A DNA stretch of 64,000 bases from Apostichopus japonicus. Lineage: Eukaryota; Echinodermata; Holothuroidea; Aspidochirotida; Stichopodidae. The position numbers and the translations under genes were made by a program. The notes under the pieces are model-generated. The model was not told the DNA's origin, did not search any database, and saw only the letters and a program-made list of their open reading frames with translations. The stretch covers positions 3,690,501 through 3,754,500 of the forward strand of contig NC_092582.1 in the NCBI RefSeq assembly GCF_037975245.1. The letters are read 5' to 3'. Positions 11,701 through 24,400 of this stretch are shown here, in pieces (positions within the stretch are counted from its first letter, which is position 1; every line of letters starts with the position of its first letter).

Positions 11701-12969
11701 TCTTTTCCATATTTTTTTTATTAAAGATTACATTAAAAAGACATCACAGAAGAGTTTTAGCAAGCCCTAATGATCTTGTTGAACGTGACTAGATTGATAT
11801 ATATGTTAAATGTCATAACTTTAAGAAATTTCATACAACAGGAAACTGGCTGTATGTATACAGAGGATGTTTGGGGATATCTATCCTTCCTACTATACCT
11901 CATGAAAAGTTATCACATTTTGCTCTCAATATTCTAGAAAGTGAAATAATTAATGGTCACTCATATTCAAATTTCTACAAGGGATTTTTTCTGTCAACCT
12001 TACACTGTTTTCCCTCACTGTGACATGTATGTGCTGTCTAATTTAATAACACTCCTCGTCTATGTTAGAGAACTTTGTATAGTGCAAGAAACTAACTGAA
12101 AATAATTTTTCAACAAGTTTAAAGCAATCTAAAATTTGGAAATTTATCATATTGATGACTGCAAAAATATACAAAAGTAACCAAAAAATCTCAGCAATTG
12201 TTTATGGATTCCTCGATAAGTGCCATTGAACACAGATTAATTCAATTGCATTAATTAAGTACTGAGAATATATATTTGATGAGTTACCAGTATTGAAAGG
12301 CAACACTCACTAGAAATTTTCCAGTGAATTGCAATTTGAGCCTAATGTTGCAAACCAAATTTGTCTTTGCACTGGTGTGGATTAATTGTTATGTATTACC
12401 CATTTTATCTACTAAAAAATGTCTTGGCACTGTACTTAATGCTAATCAGAAAAATTGACTCTGGTTGGAAATGATAAAGCAACACTTTTTGACACGTCCC
12501 TTTCCTAGAAAAAATTCTTTGCTCAAGATTTGAACATTTCGTTCAAATCAGTTTCAACACCACATTTAAAAAGTTTACTTCCTACTGCTACTTTGGCAAT
12601 AAATAGAAATGAATCTTATTTGTTTTTTTTTCTTTGTGAATACTAAAATTTTAGACTACTACTTACCTTCTGTTGTGAACATATTGTAGCATTTCCATAT
12701 TCTTCTCTCTCCGCTAATGGATTAAGTAACGACCATAATGAATTAGCCCTCCAGAATTTGACTTTTTCTTTTAAAGAATTGTAAAATGTTGTATGATCCT
12801 CAAACTGCTTTAATTCAGTCTGCTCACATAGAGTGAAAAATGATGATAGAGTTCCACCTAGTGTTTCTGCTTTCACAAACTGGTTAAACAGTGTCTCCGT
12901 AAAGTCCTGTGGTGGCGGCACGAAGGCCGCTCTACCCACAATTGGTGAAGCAATTCCACGTTTGTGCAT
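5433..12969 (-). CDS. MICAL-A: MICAL-type F-actin monooxygenase, exons 1-7 (3' end not visible)
   Basis: Seven coding exons on the minus strand: 12969-12667, 11220-11013, 10180-10067, 9117-9016, 8826-8570, 7033-6782 and 5739-5433, giving 514 codons plus 1 nt. All joins keep phase and have GT/AG ends. The protein is the FAD monooxygenase module of MICAL: GAGPCG (GxGxxG, residues 106-111), the [12 protein letters not shown] segment, a DG motif (GADGRRN) and the GD motif followed by [13 protein letters not shown] enzymes use NADPH and O2 to oxidise actin methionines and disassemble filaments. Exons 1-6 match MICAL-B exactly in length and phase, so this is a tandem paralogue. Counterparts of MICAL-B exons 8-9 were not found between exon 7 and the retrotransposon. 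They may lie beyond the element or be lost. Confidence 0.88.
6266..6625 (+). mobile_element. 5'-truncated LINE, 3' end (L2/CR1-like)
   Basis: On the plus strand a frame starting [20 protein letters not shown] and ending at TAG 6551-6553 contains [17 protein letters not shown] and FKTYLF. This is the usual C-terminal tail of non-LTR reverse transcriptases of the L2/CR1/Jockey group. It is followed by a short 3' UTR and an (ATT)n tail, and has no RT core, so it is a dead 5'-truncated insertion. It lies in intron 6 of MICAL-A, antisense to the gene. Confidence 0.75.
6782..7033 (-). CDS. MICAL-A exon 6 (GD motif)
   Basis: 252 nt, acceptor CAACTCAG, donor TATCAG|GTAAGG. It contains [13 protein letters not shown] and ends [12 protein letters not shown], with the GD motif that contacts the FAD ribose. 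Confidence 0.92.
8570..8826 (-). CDS. MICAL-A exon 5
   Basis: 257 nt, acceptor TCTGACAG, donor GAGAG|GTTTGT. It contains [15 protein letters not shown] and the highly conserved [22 protein letters not shown] block of the MICAL substrate/NADPH region. Confidence 0.92.
9016..9117 (-). CDS. MICAL-A exon 4 (DG motif)
   Basis: 102 nt, acceptor ATCTTAAG, donor AAAAG|GTACTT. It encodes [15 protein letters not shown] and then [17 protein letters not shown], with the DG motif of class A flavin monooxygenases. Confidence 0.88.
9325..9676. mobile_element. hAT-type MITE with perfect 8-bp target duplication
   Basis: Element 9333-9668 (336 bp) begins CAGGGACGTAGCCAG and ends with its exact reverse complement. 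It is flanked on both sides by CTCCCTGC (9325-9332 and 9669-9676). An 8-bp duplication and CAGGG termini are typical of hAT transposons. There is no transposase; the inside is G-run-rich. It sits in intron 3 of MICAL-A. Confidence 0.85.
10067..10180 (-). CDS. MICAL-A exon 3
   Basis: 114 nt, acceptor TCTCCATCAG, donor GAGG|GTAATA. It encodes [21 protein letters not shown], the helix following the FAD motif. Same length and phase as MICAL-B exon 3. Confidence 0.88.
11013..11220 (-). CDS. MICAL-A exon 2 (FAD GxGxxG)
   Basis: 208 nt, acceptor CACTTTAG and donor ATCA|GTAAGT, ending phase 1. It begins [16 protein letters not shown], the dinucleotide-binding turn, and ends INHI, the family's conserved HIS junction. 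Confidence 0.92.
11540..11870. repeat. Degenerate tandem duplication (~165-175 bp unit)
   Basis: Two diverged units share TTATTAAAGATT, TTTTAGCAAGC, GACTAGA and ACAACAGGAAAC in the same order. It lies in intron 1 of MICAL-A. Confidence 0.6.
12667..12969 (-). CDS. MICAL-A exon 1 (start codon)
   Basis: 101 codons from ATG 12969 to donor AAG|GTAAGT. It encodes the helical N-terminus ([14 protein letters not shown], then [18 protein letters not shown]) typical of MICAL before the FAD fold. It aligns without gaps in length to MICAL-B exon 1. Confidence 0.88.
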
Positions 12970-13182
12970 TTTGAATACAAATCTGATGATGCACCAAATA
13001 TGGTAAAATTTCGACCTGTTGGTCTTTACGTTTAGAGGAAATCTGGAAAATATTGAAAAAAAGCTAGCACCAACAGTACTGTAGGCTATACGGTTCTGCT
13101 GTCCTAGCCTGTCGCGTGCAGTTGGTAAATACTGAAAGAATGTTAACGAATGAAAACGTTTTTACACTCAAGAAACGACCTT

Positions 13183-13765
13183 ATTACTTGGCAACACTGT
13201 AATGCATGCAGCTATCGAACAACGTTATCTAATGAAGAAACTGAAAGAAATGATCGAGCCTTGGTATAATTAGTGTTTACTAACAGTTACTATTTAGCCT
13301 ATGCTGTGAAGGAAGTGACAATCTCTCACTCGTAGTATACGATTGAATGAATGCTAGCAGCAAAGTTCTACTTATATAGTGTAACCTCTGTTAAAGCGAT
13401 TTAGATTTTTACCTCATTTCTACAGTTTGGATTATAAAACTTTGCTTATTTTACCACCAAATACGTCGCTACATTATCAGTATTCTACCAGGTTCTTCAA
13501 ACCTGGGATAATCTACCAGTTACGGACTTTGTAACCAATATTGCGCAATCCATAAAGATTATACGGATGTTAATAGCTACCATTTTATTTTACCCTCGTT
13601 TTTCAAGACGGTAAATAATTAGAATTGGATTTATAAAAGTATTTTTTGTCAGTGATTACTTGTCTCAAAATTTTTCTCGTTTTAGAGACGAAATTTTACC
13701 CAATGTTACATTTATGGAGGAGAAGCACACATTTTCCAGCATTACACAAATGGTTACTCGGCAAC
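13183..13765. promoter_or_regulatory. Pair of RFX X-box-like motifs upstream of MICAL-A
   Basis: ATTACTTGGCAAC at 13183-13195 and GTTACTCGGCAAC at 13753-13765 both fit RYYNYY-N-RRNRAC and share the flank CACYGTA. They lie 0.2 and 0.8 kb upstream of the MICAL-A ATG. No equivalent pair was found near MICAL-B. The motifs are seen; function is a guess. Confidence 0.3.
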
Positions 13766-16015
13766 ACCGTACCATGGTATCGAAAAGTATGTAAACAAAA
13801 GCTACACTGCTGTCTGCTGTAGGCGGAGCTATGTTTATTCAGCACCTCTTTATACAGTTGTACGTTGCCTATTTATGGTCGTAGAGCCTAAATAAGGAAG
13901 AAGTACACAGCGCTGAACTTGCAACTTTGAAAGAGCCGCGCGAGATTCTAATTAATAATGGAAACAATCGATCTATATTGGTTTTATGTTTGGTGCAATG
14001 AATGTTTTGAGAAATAGGAAACACATGGACTCATCATTGAGTAAACAATCTGACGTAACTATACGAAAATAGGTTTTACAAGTACCAGCTGTGTGTTGTA
14101 ACTGAGAAGTGAATAATTTTTATGATCATGTCGTACTTTTCGTCTCTAAAGTCACCGACTCCTTCCCCTTCCCCCTTCCCCATCATCTTTAGGGGGGATA
14201 TTGATACAATAATGTTAACGTAAAAAATTTAAGGAGAGGAGAATTTACTAATGGAAGGAAATGCGGATTAGTTTTGCCACGAAATTACAAGCCAGTTGGC
14301 AATCGTGGGTGCCTTTCTCAGTCTTGACTGACGACAGAGGAAAGGTTGAGTCCATTAACATCGATTCCGTGCGAATTAGAAAATCACATAAGAAGCGCTG
14401 CTGAAGGGTGTGTTACATGAACATAATGTACAAGCACTGACTCACGATTAGATATGCAGCCGATTTGAATTGTGGGATGGAATAGTGTAAAGCTTCCTAT
14501 TTTTGTGAAAGATATAGCTGGGATGGCAGGTTTGCTTAAGTGTCGAGAAGCATATAAGCTTCCAGGCAACTTCTGTGCATCATATTCTTCCTCTTCTCAA
14601 TAGAAACCTCATAGTTGGACGAGTATTGAAGTGAATCTTACAGTACCTTTTTTTTAAAGAAAAGAGTCACTTAAAACCTGGACACCATATGACATGTCAC
14701 ACAAGCCAGCTAGGTAAAGTCACCAAACGCAGAGTCTATAGGCACAAAATCCAAATCAATCCACTGTACCGATGTGGTCTCAAATTCAGTCCCGTTTCTG
14801 CTTATAATTGGGCTATATGACCACGTAACCATACCGGCGTTTCGTCTCAGTTCAGATTGTAAGCTATATCGTCAATGGAACTTTGCTTAATTTTTTGAAA
14901 AGTCGTGGCAGGCGTTGAAGTATTTCAAAGTTTAGACAATTGAATTATCACACAGAGAAGAGAACACTCTTTACGGTGGTTACTAAAATGAGCAGGTGAG
15001 TGACCATTATTTAACTTTCTAGCGTATTATGGGACAACATTGACGTGTAAAGTTCGTTCTCTATCTTCAGAAGTCTTGAGCAACTTATTCAGAATGTTAC
15101 CATTATCTCACGTATGATTGGTATAGCTTTTTGACCCCCCACCCCAACCCCTCTAATGTAGATAATGCTATTACATATGCAGGAATCCGTTTGGCAGAGA
15201 CCTTAGTCATAGTCATGCACCCCTAATCACTGGCTCTTGGACTCATTTTGAGCTTCAATGATTCAATTAAATTTTTTTCTTGTCCATATTCTATGGAGGG
15301 GGTTGAATAGATAATTAGAGGGAGGGGAAAGATGAAGACTACTGATATATGAAATAATTAACAAAGTTAATTGCCTCAAAAATAGAATGTTGTTTTAAGA
15401 ACATATATATATCTTCACTCCAGTCACAAATCAAATTTGGTAAGGATTGCACTTTTCCAACATAATCACAAACGATATATTGTCAATACCGAAAAATCTG
15501 TATTGGACTATTAAATTGACAAATAAAATACACTGTAGGGGCTAAATATATTTGCATATGTGTTTTATTAGATTCTTCCATGCATATTCAATACTGCAAA
15601 GATACTTTTTTTTCAGAACATGCATCAACATTTAGCCTATACCTATAACACTGTATGCTAGTATTAATATCTAGGCATGACCAAACTTGTATATTTAAAA
15701 AAAAATGGGCGGAAGTTGTTTAATAGCAAATTATTGAGTTAACATGTTGTTGTGGTTGTACAGAACAATGGGTTGTGTACCTAATACACTGGGTATAGTA
15801 TACTATATTGTACAAACACATAATGGAAACCTGTTGCTGAGCTAACTTATATCACAATCATGCATTACAACTATAAATTATATTTTCAAACATTTAAAAG
15901 CATTGTTACATTTTTTTGGCAAATATATGACAGACTTTGATTAAAAGTTCATATTATTAACTAAAGATATCATTATAAATTTCTCAAGAATATTGCTGAA
16001 AGTTCTATAGTTATT

Positions 16016-16048
16016 CCATGGAGCTATAATCTGTTTATAGCTCCATGG
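16016..16048. repeat. Hairpin: 14-bp perfect arms, 5-nt loop
   Basis: CCATGGAGCTATAA and its reverse complement flank TCTGT. It lies in the MICAL-A/B intergenic region. Confidence 0.9.
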
Positions 16049-16390
16049 TTATACTGAGAAGGTGCATACAAAAAAAAAAAAAGAAGGGAAAAGATGACTC
16101 CACAAAGACCTGAAGGGTTGTGGAAAAAGTATGACATTCAAATCCCAAACCTTTTTGTTCAAATAAGATGTTAGAAAATGCTATGTACTTGCAATCAATT
16201 TGATCTTTTTGTACCAACAGACACTCAAATTTAGCAAAATTGATCAGTAGAGAGCGTGTCTTTTCCTATCCCATTTAAACTCACATGACCTATGACATAT
16301 ATTTATGTTTTTTTATGTTCGACAATCAATTTATTAATTCTAACATTTCAAAAATAAATATTATAAAATATTGATTAATACTCTACTCTT

Positions 16391-16552
16391 TTCCATATAC
16401 TATATTATATATATATATTTTATATACTCTATTTCAGATACTCTTTCTCTCTCTCCACCTCTCTCGCTCTCTATATATACAAATATACATATATATATAT
16501 CTGTATCTATATATATACATATATATATATCTATATATATATATATTTGTAA
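16391..16552. repeat. AT/TC microsatellite block
   Basis: (TA)n, (TC)n and (TATATC)n runs. The open frame across it is a repeat artefact. Confidence 0.95.
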
Positions 16553-17266
16553 AAAGGAAATCATAAATCAGATGTTCTTCAATCCTTTGCGAAAGGTACA
16601 TTGAAATATAGTTAAAGTTAATAGAATTATTATTTCTCTACTCGATTCCAATAGTTCATATTAAGCAGAACCTTTCGAAATATTAAAAGGGTACTCAACC
16701 CTTCCCTAACTATGCTATCTATGAAATTATTGTGGACTCACAGTGTTGTTATGCAAAAACATGAATGAAAATTACATAATAATCAAATAATTCACCAGAA
16801 CCAGATATTTAAAAAAAATATATAAATAAAGCCTACCAGTGGCACTATGTTAACCCAGCTTTGAAAACTTTGACAGGCTGAACAGCTCTTTGGATGGCCT
16901 ACTATTATGTGTGAGGTATTGTTGAGCCTCTAAGGAGTACTGTATGATACATGAGAATATGTTTCAGAAATTGGTAGTTCAATTTATTTCAACTGGGGAG
17001 GAAATCCATTCACAGAGCTGGGTGATTCTGCCCACAATGAAAAAAGTTTATCAATGTTAAACATGTGTCTATAGGGCACTGCAAAAAAAGATTTGTGGCT
17101 CTTATAGGTTGACTTTATTGAGGCAATAAAAGTGTCTTTTATCCTATTAAGTTTTTTTTGGTTGAATCAGAAGGAACTGTCCTAATAGTCTGTGTGTCAA
17201 ATGACAGATTAAGCAGATTAAACAATAAATCAGATTTAGCAGATTACACAATAAGCAGATTAAACA

Positions 17267-17404
17267 ATAAATAAAAAGAAAGACATCAATAGTCACTAGT
17301 TGAGTTGATTGATTGCATTTAGTTGATTGGTTTAAAAATGATTTAAAATTAAAAGTTTGGTCTGTAAATCGGCTTCAAACTTCCCTGAGTATTTAGCAAC
17401 TAGG
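17267..17404. repeat. Direct repeat partner of 18154-18277
   Basis: Shares AGTCACTA-TTGAGTTGATTGATTGCATT, AAAAGTTT-GTCTGTAAAT and TTCCCTGAGTATTTAGCAAC with 18154-18277, about 890 bp away in the same orientation. It is preceded by a short tandem of AGCAGATTAAACAATAAA. Confidence 0.8.
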
Positions 17405-18135
17405 ATGAATGTAGATAGTTAGCTTGACTATTCCAGTCAAATTATCAAATAGTGAAGTATTAATACTTCACAAAAATGAAATTTGACCAGTTTTCTTCTC
17501 ACTTGTGATTAATACAAAATATGAAAAATGTCTAGGAGTCAAACCATTATGGATCAAAGTGGAAATTATTAATCAATTTCTTATTCAAATTTTCGTTTGA
17601 TGAAAAACAAAAAAAAATGTAGAAAGATGTCTTAGTTAGATCAATTACAATTATATTTTTCTTTTTGAGTAATGCTCTTATTGTTAACTATTAAAGTCAT
17701 CCTCTTTAGTTGGACTGTTTTTATACTGTATCTTTGCATTATGCGTTTGTGGTAGTTCTGTTAAGTGTGTGAACCCTCAAGAAATTGCATCATACTACTC
17801 CTATTGATATACACTGTGATGTCTAAAGAGCTGTGAGTTATACGTACTATAACCTGCTAAGAAAGTTTCATTCCTGTAATTTCATGAGAACAAAGTTCTG
17901 TACAAAGTCAAGAGAAACTCTCAGTTGACAAGAGCTGTCTTTAGCCAGTTTACCGCCATTTTCCTGCCAGTTTACCGCCAGTTAATTGCCAGTTACCCAG
18001 CTAGCCAGTTAACCTCTAAGATCCAATGGCTCGCCAACTTTTATAGGATTCATGAAATTTTGTCAATCAAGTAGAACAGCTGCTTCAAAAACACTGACTC
18101 TGATTTTGTAGAAGGTTAATTTTGAGAGTTGTAAA

Positions 18136-18141
18136 TTTATT
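18136..18141 (-). terminator. Candidate polyadenylation signal of MICAL-B
   Basis: AATAAA on the minus strand, about 185 nt after the MICAL-B stop codon. It is the first canonical hexamer I found downstream. Confidence 0.45.
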
Positions 18142-18153
18142 AAAATGAAGAAA

Positions 18154-18277
18154 AATAAATAAATAAGAAGACATCAAAAGTCACTACTTGAGTTGATTGA
18201 TTGCATTCACACAGCAAAATAAAAAGTTTTGTCTGTAAATTTGGCTCCTGATTTCCCTGAGTATTTTAGCAACTAAA
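18154..18277. repeat. Direct repeat partner of 17267-17404
   Basis: Lies within the presumed 3' UTR of MICAL-B. It lacks a 17-25 bp inner segment present in the other copy. Confidence 0.8.
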
Positions 18278-18324
18278 ATAAGCCACATTTTCTCCTCTTT
18301 CTAAACAAGATGATGTTGAGAGGA

Positions 18325-18459
18325 TCACTGCTCTGGGTCTCCATCTCGTTGTGTTCTTGCATCCAATAGCTCCTGGTTTCGTCTCTTCTCTTCAAGAACA
18401 TCTGCATCCAGCATAGAATTCTCTACTTTCTTCAGACTAGGCTCGTTCAAGTTGGTTTC
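18325..18459 (-). CDS. MICAL-B exon 9 (C-terminus and stop)
   Basis: 135 nt, acceptor CATATTCCAG, 44 codons and TGA at 18327-18325. It encodes [20 protein letters not shown], a charged probable helix, and ends GDPEQ. It joins exon 8 in phase 0. No CH-encoding exon was seen downstream. Confidence 0.72.
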   Translation of the reverse strand, partial: ETNLNEPSLKKVENSMLDADVLEEKRRNQELLDARTQRDGDPEQ

Positions 18460-21400
18460 CTGGAATATGGGTGTAAAAGAAAGGGTATAAAGAAAGGAGA
18501 TAGCCTTGTTGTTTGGTGAATTGGGTGGGGAGTTAGGGGGGTAGGTAAGAGGTCAGCAGGCTATGAGGGGGTCAGCAGGCTATGAGGGGGTCAGCAGGCT
18601 ATGAGGGGGACGAAAAGTATACTATATGGTCTTAACCACTTGGTCTCTAAAGAAAACACTTTCCATTTCTTCAAGTTATTACTTTGACTAACCCCTAAAG
18701 ACTTTATGAAGATAAACAAGTCTCCACATGAAATTATATAAGCATATATGACACACCTTACTTTCATGACACCTCTGTACATAAATATATGTTGTACAAA
18801 AAAACAGCAAACTATCTTAAAGAGACTTAATTATTTGTCACTTTCATGCTTTTAATCACAAACTTGGCATAAGGTTGTTTAGTTTAATATTCACTACACA
18901 TCACATTTTTATGATCATGTACAACTTTACTTCCTTCTAGCAGTCAGTGCCATTGACATACTGTAATAATGAAAGGATCGGGCAGTGACCTCTAAGATAT
19001 GTTTTAATTTAGCTGATTAAGTTGTAGATCGTTAAGTAAATAGCCTCCTCGTTAGTGGTCACATTCAGAAACTGTTTCACGGCAAACCATGTTATAGAGA
19101 AGGCTTGCAGTACTCCAGTCTCTACTCAAACTTTAAGTATATTGTCAAAAGTTAAACTCATGGCTTTGTACTCAGGATGCTTGTACTCCTTCTAGGGATA
19201 TTAAACTCATGTGGCCAGTCTAGTGCATATGTTTTATGGATATACTTAAATGCTTTAAAATTCGTTTTGTTCATAGAATTCTAGAAACAAATAGTTTACT
19301 TTCTAAAAGGAATTTTGCAAAATAATTCTTTGTGTATGTTCTGTAATTAACCTGATGAGATAATAGATGATTTGATTTTTGGATGTAGTATTAGCAAATC
19401 ATTCAGTTTTTGATGAGGATTATTATATTTTAGGTTCACAATTCTTTTTTCTCCATGCCAGATATCTATTTTGTGGTTACAAGTTATGTCTAAAGCATCT
19501 GTATTATCTTCCAATTTTCGATTTGAAATATTATGCCTTTTAAGCAGAAGTTGGAAGGAATAGCTACGTTTCATGCCACAATTGCCTATCGATCCTTAGA
19601 AACTGCATTTAAGGACTGTAACATTTCTTAATTTTTTAATAGTAAACTGATTTAAGCTAATCTTCTTATTTGTTCTTATCTTTTCTGGTTTAAAAGTATT
19701 GTTCAAAAATGAAAAAAAAAAGAATTCTAATGTTTGTAAATATTCTCGGTTGACGAAAAAAAAGACATGGAATAAAAATATGGATGGAAAGAAAATAAAA
19801 CTTATATTTATGGATATTGAATGTAGTGATGAAAAATGACAAGTGTGACTCCATTGATACATGTATAATTGGTTGAATGTTTACATGTGTAGAGAGAAAT
19901 GTCAGGAAAGTCAATGTTTTGTCTGTAATTGCATTTCCTTACTCTACATCTGTTTAGTTTTGATGCCCAGTTTTGATGCCAGATCTGATTCCGTTTCACT
20001 TTGCCTGTGAAGAATATCCTGCTAGGATCGAAACGTCAGGCCCTCTAACTTTTGAATACTTTACGTAGTACACAGGCTTTTCACAGTAGATAAACAGTTT
20101 GGTCATGTTCTCTTAACTTATACAATTACCTACATAGGCTCTCTGCAGTAAATGAGCAGTTTGTTTGAAATGTTTTTGCTCTCTTGGAAAATTAAAGTTA
20201 AGAAAAAAAAAGCAACTTATAATTTATCATACCAAATTGAAGACTTGTTCCGCTGCCCTGTCCAGTTGATTATTTTTGAGATCATGGCCATTAAGAGCTA
20301 CCGTAAGCTTCTCTGATTCTGTGGGGGAATCCCCTGCAGGCTTCTGTGTGGATTCTTTGGTCACGCTGGTGTCATCTGATGTCGTGTCCATTCCTCCAGG
20401 AACAATATCTGACGATCCTTCTGTTTTAACCAAAAGAATAAATAGAAGAAAAATGTTTGCAATCCTAATTCACTTTGAATAATTTTTATACAATAATAAT
20501 ATCTTCAAAATATATAACCACAAGCAACATACTGTGTGATCAAACAGTAGGCTATTATGGTTACACCAGGATGGAGCATAATTTGATACCACTGGATATG
20601 TCAGTAGAGCACAAAATCTTGACTGATCATATCACTGCTTCAAAGTTTGTTTGGCCTTTTCAAACAGGAAAATCGAGTCACTGGCTACAAAAATGTACAA
20701 ATTGTAGTGGGTTGGAAAGTTCAACCCATGACTAGTCTTGTTTTCAATTTCCAAGAAGAAGAAAACATCCTAATTTGGTCTGTGATGTTCTTCAATAGCT
20801 TTACTTTTCTATAACTATGTTGTTGTTGATTTATCTTTTAAATATTATACATAATTTAAAATTAGGGGTAAAACACCTTTTTTAGCCGGGGGGGAGGGAG
20901 GGAGCTAAGATGTTAAGTTGTACAGAGGAGGGATGTCCACTCCCCTTTGTGAAATCTTGGTAAAATGGAGGGTGCTAAGATTCAAAATGGTGAGCTATAT
21001 TTTGCAACTTTTGAACAGATGATAAAGAAGTTTGGACTGTTCCGGGTTTACAGCATGTACATGTTTATTTAACCCGGTCACTGGGATGTTTTGTATCACT
21101 CTGTCTGAGAGTGGTAATGTGACTGTTTGAAATTCTTGCTCAGCATTAAATCTTCTCTTCAATTAGAATGTCATCACTATGCAATTTCTCTGTATGAATA
21201 TTAGTGTCTTCAGTAGATAAATGAGTTAACAAGCATTACAAGTTTGTTTTTCTCCAGCTCAAATTACCATGATCATTAAACTCTACTGTTGCCAGATGCA
21301 ATTATAAAAGTTCACCAAAAATTTATCAATTTTATCTCCATGATACAAAACCCCATTACGATATGGATTTGACCTACTGCAGAAAGTTCTTAGCAAATTT

Positions 21401-24400
21401 GTTACGCAATGGACTTCTGCCAGCAGTATATACCTTTAACATTCATTTGGTAATACAAATCAACTAAGTAGTTTTTAACTCAGTTTCATTAATGCTGTAT
21501 TAAAGCAATATTCAGGATTCAGGAACATTTGCTCAATTTGGTGTCATCTTTAAGAAGCTGCTTTCAACAAGCATACCTTACATCTTTAAAGCAGATACTG
21601 AGACAGGGGCCTCATCATTGCACTGGGAAATGTTTCCAACTCCCCAAAAGAATTATTTTATATTTTATGTTATCATTTTAGCTGCTGGTTGATCTCTTAA
21701 AACCTAGCCAAATCTTCATTCTCTTGATACCGGCTCCATTACTTTACGAATACCTTGCTTCTCTGGCTCCTGATGGTGTTTGGTTTCGTCTTGCTCTCCT
21801 GGATTGTAAAGACGTTCCACCTCCTTCCTTGTCACCGTGACTCGACTTTGATAATTTTTGTAACGAGTCTTGGGATCGATGGTGTATGAATCTACTGCTT
21901 GCGATAGATTCATTGGAGTCATCGGCAGCATGAGGTACAGAGTCTCTCTTTCTGCTAGAATGGTCAGAGGGTCCTTCTCTCCCAGGGCCCAGTCTCTGAT
22001 CATCCAGGCGGCATTGAAAGCGGAGATGAATCCTCGGCCACACCCGGTACCCTGAGGCCAGAATGGCTGGAAGTGCCAAAAAGAAAAAAATATGATCTTT
22101 TTATGATTTTAAATGGCAGAGGAACTGCATAGAGTGGTATTGGTGCTTTTATCATCGAAATCATTTTGAAAATTTAGCAACAAAACACTCAACCAGAAAT
22201 GCCCCGTCATATTTATTTATGAGGATAACACTGCACGCACTATTTTCAAGTTTTGAAAAGTTTTGACTTTAGGGCTCTCGTACTTTATTCAAACTTACAT
22301 ATATCAAGTATAATTTTCATCCAAAATTTATTTTGATGTTATTGGTGTTTACAAGGTTTTCAAACTTTCACCTTTGTTGACCTCCATGAAAAACAATAGC
22401 TTTTCCTGTACTCACTAAGGTGGCGCTACGTAGAATGAAAGTTCATCCAAGTATTCCGTTTCCTGTTGTCATCTTCACCACCACAGAGAATAAATTACTG
22501 TTCAAAATTTTGCGTAGCAATTTTGGAGGTCCTGACCTTTGCCTCTTATAATATACTATGTTTCCTGTATATAAAAACTGCCATGCATCTTTGCACTTGT
22601 GTAGCAACTTGGCATTTTGCATTGCAACACCGGATTAATTATGCCCTACACAACACATACACACATATACATTCCCTCAGAATTTCTTCTATTTTTGACA
22701 ATGAATTCATCTATATCATGGAATGTCCTTCCTCAGTCTAAGCAAACAGAGAGTATGTTATTTTGAGGACTTTTTATCATATTTTGGGAGGGCTTTATAC
22801 TTTCTCCTAATATCCGAATAATTCCTTTAAAATTTCTTTATGCCTCTCGTTTTCTTTCCTATTAAAGAGAGCCTGCACAAAATAATTTTATTACCTGATA
22901 GAGGCCATCTCCCACCATGCAGGCAAGTAAATTGTGTCCGTTCTTCTCATGAATGAGCGCCGTGTGACACGCTTGGTAAACGGACGTGAAATCAAACATG
23001 GCTACGTCGGGACGGTTACGGTGATTGACCTCAAAGTCAAACTTTGGAAGTTTTGTAGAAAAGACGGCCACCTCCATCGCAAACGATTTCATCTTATCGT
23101 GATCCACGTTCGGAGGAGACAAAAGTTCGGCCGTCGTTGGTTTGTCCTGAGGATACGAAAATGTTTACATTTTATCGATTACTGTGACCAGCAAGCCAGT
23201 GGGCTCATTGTGATTCCTTGCCAATTGAGATGATAATCCCAAGCTTTCATCATTGTTGAGTAAATTGATCAGCAAGGTTCATTCACTGACTGTGGACCTA
23301 CCTACTAAATATGTTAACTTTAATACCATGTTTACAAGCTATTTTAGCAAAAATCAACTCAAGCCCTGCCCCCCTAATAAATGTGCATAATATCACATTG
23401 AACAGACATCACCATGTACCCGCTATCTACCAACATATTAATATTAAGTATAAATAAATTCTGACTTTTGATTGCGGAGTTATTAGCATTTGGAGATTTT
23501 TATGTTTGACCCTGTGACCTCATTATATTCATTAGATGAGCACCAAAATCAATAGGGCTCTTCTACTCACCATGGTGCATATATGTGTCAAGTATGACTT
23601 CAATCCAACTTCTCGTTGTCCAGTTACCGTGTTTACAAGCTATTTTAGTGAAAATAAACTTAAGCCCCACCCTCTAATAAATATGCATAATATCAACTTG
23701 AACATATTTTACCATGTACCCACTTTCTACCAACACATTAATACCAAGTATGAAAACATTTTGACTTTTGGTTGCGGAGTTATTAGCATTTGGAGATTTT
23801 CACGTTTGACCCTGTGACCTCATTAATATTCATGAGATGAGCACCAAAATCAATAGGGTTCATTTACTCACTATGGCGCATCTATGTCCCAAGTATGACT
23901 TCAATCCAACTTGCCATTGTTGAGTTATCCTGTTTACGAGCCGAGGGCGTCACATACGCACACACACACATACACGCACACACACACACGCAATCACCAT
24001 CGCATAGATTCTTTTTACCTTCGGGCAAGGAATCAAAAACTACCAAAGTTTACAAAGGAAACAAAGTCTCAGATGGAGTCTGTCTCAAGTTCAAGAATGA
24101 CAGCAATCATAGCAATAAACCACAAGAGTGGCAGAGCAGAGGAGCATAGGGGCACATACACCTCCTATGCCCCCTCTCTACCCCCAGTCAAAGATGCAAA
24201 TTTTTACAAATAAGAAAGGACCCCTGGTTTAAACCAATACCCTTTTTTCAGTTTTGTTTAAATAAAAAAGTGACCTTTTATTGCTTGAAAACTGACCTTT
24301 TGTTAATTGAAAGTGCCCTTTTCTTGAAGAAAAGATGTAATAAAAAACCTCTTAGGCAAGCAATGAAATTTTTAGAACAATTGAGGAAATTTAGTTGCTT

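Larger units (their letters stand above)
13000..18135. other. MICAL-A/MICAL-B intergenic region
   Basis: About 5.1 kb with no convincing coding sequence. It holds the X-box-like pair, a hairpin at 16.0 kb, an AT/TC microsatellite at 16.4 kb and short tandem repeats at 17.2 and 17.95 kb (CCAGTTTACCGCCA variants). Confidence 0.7.
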
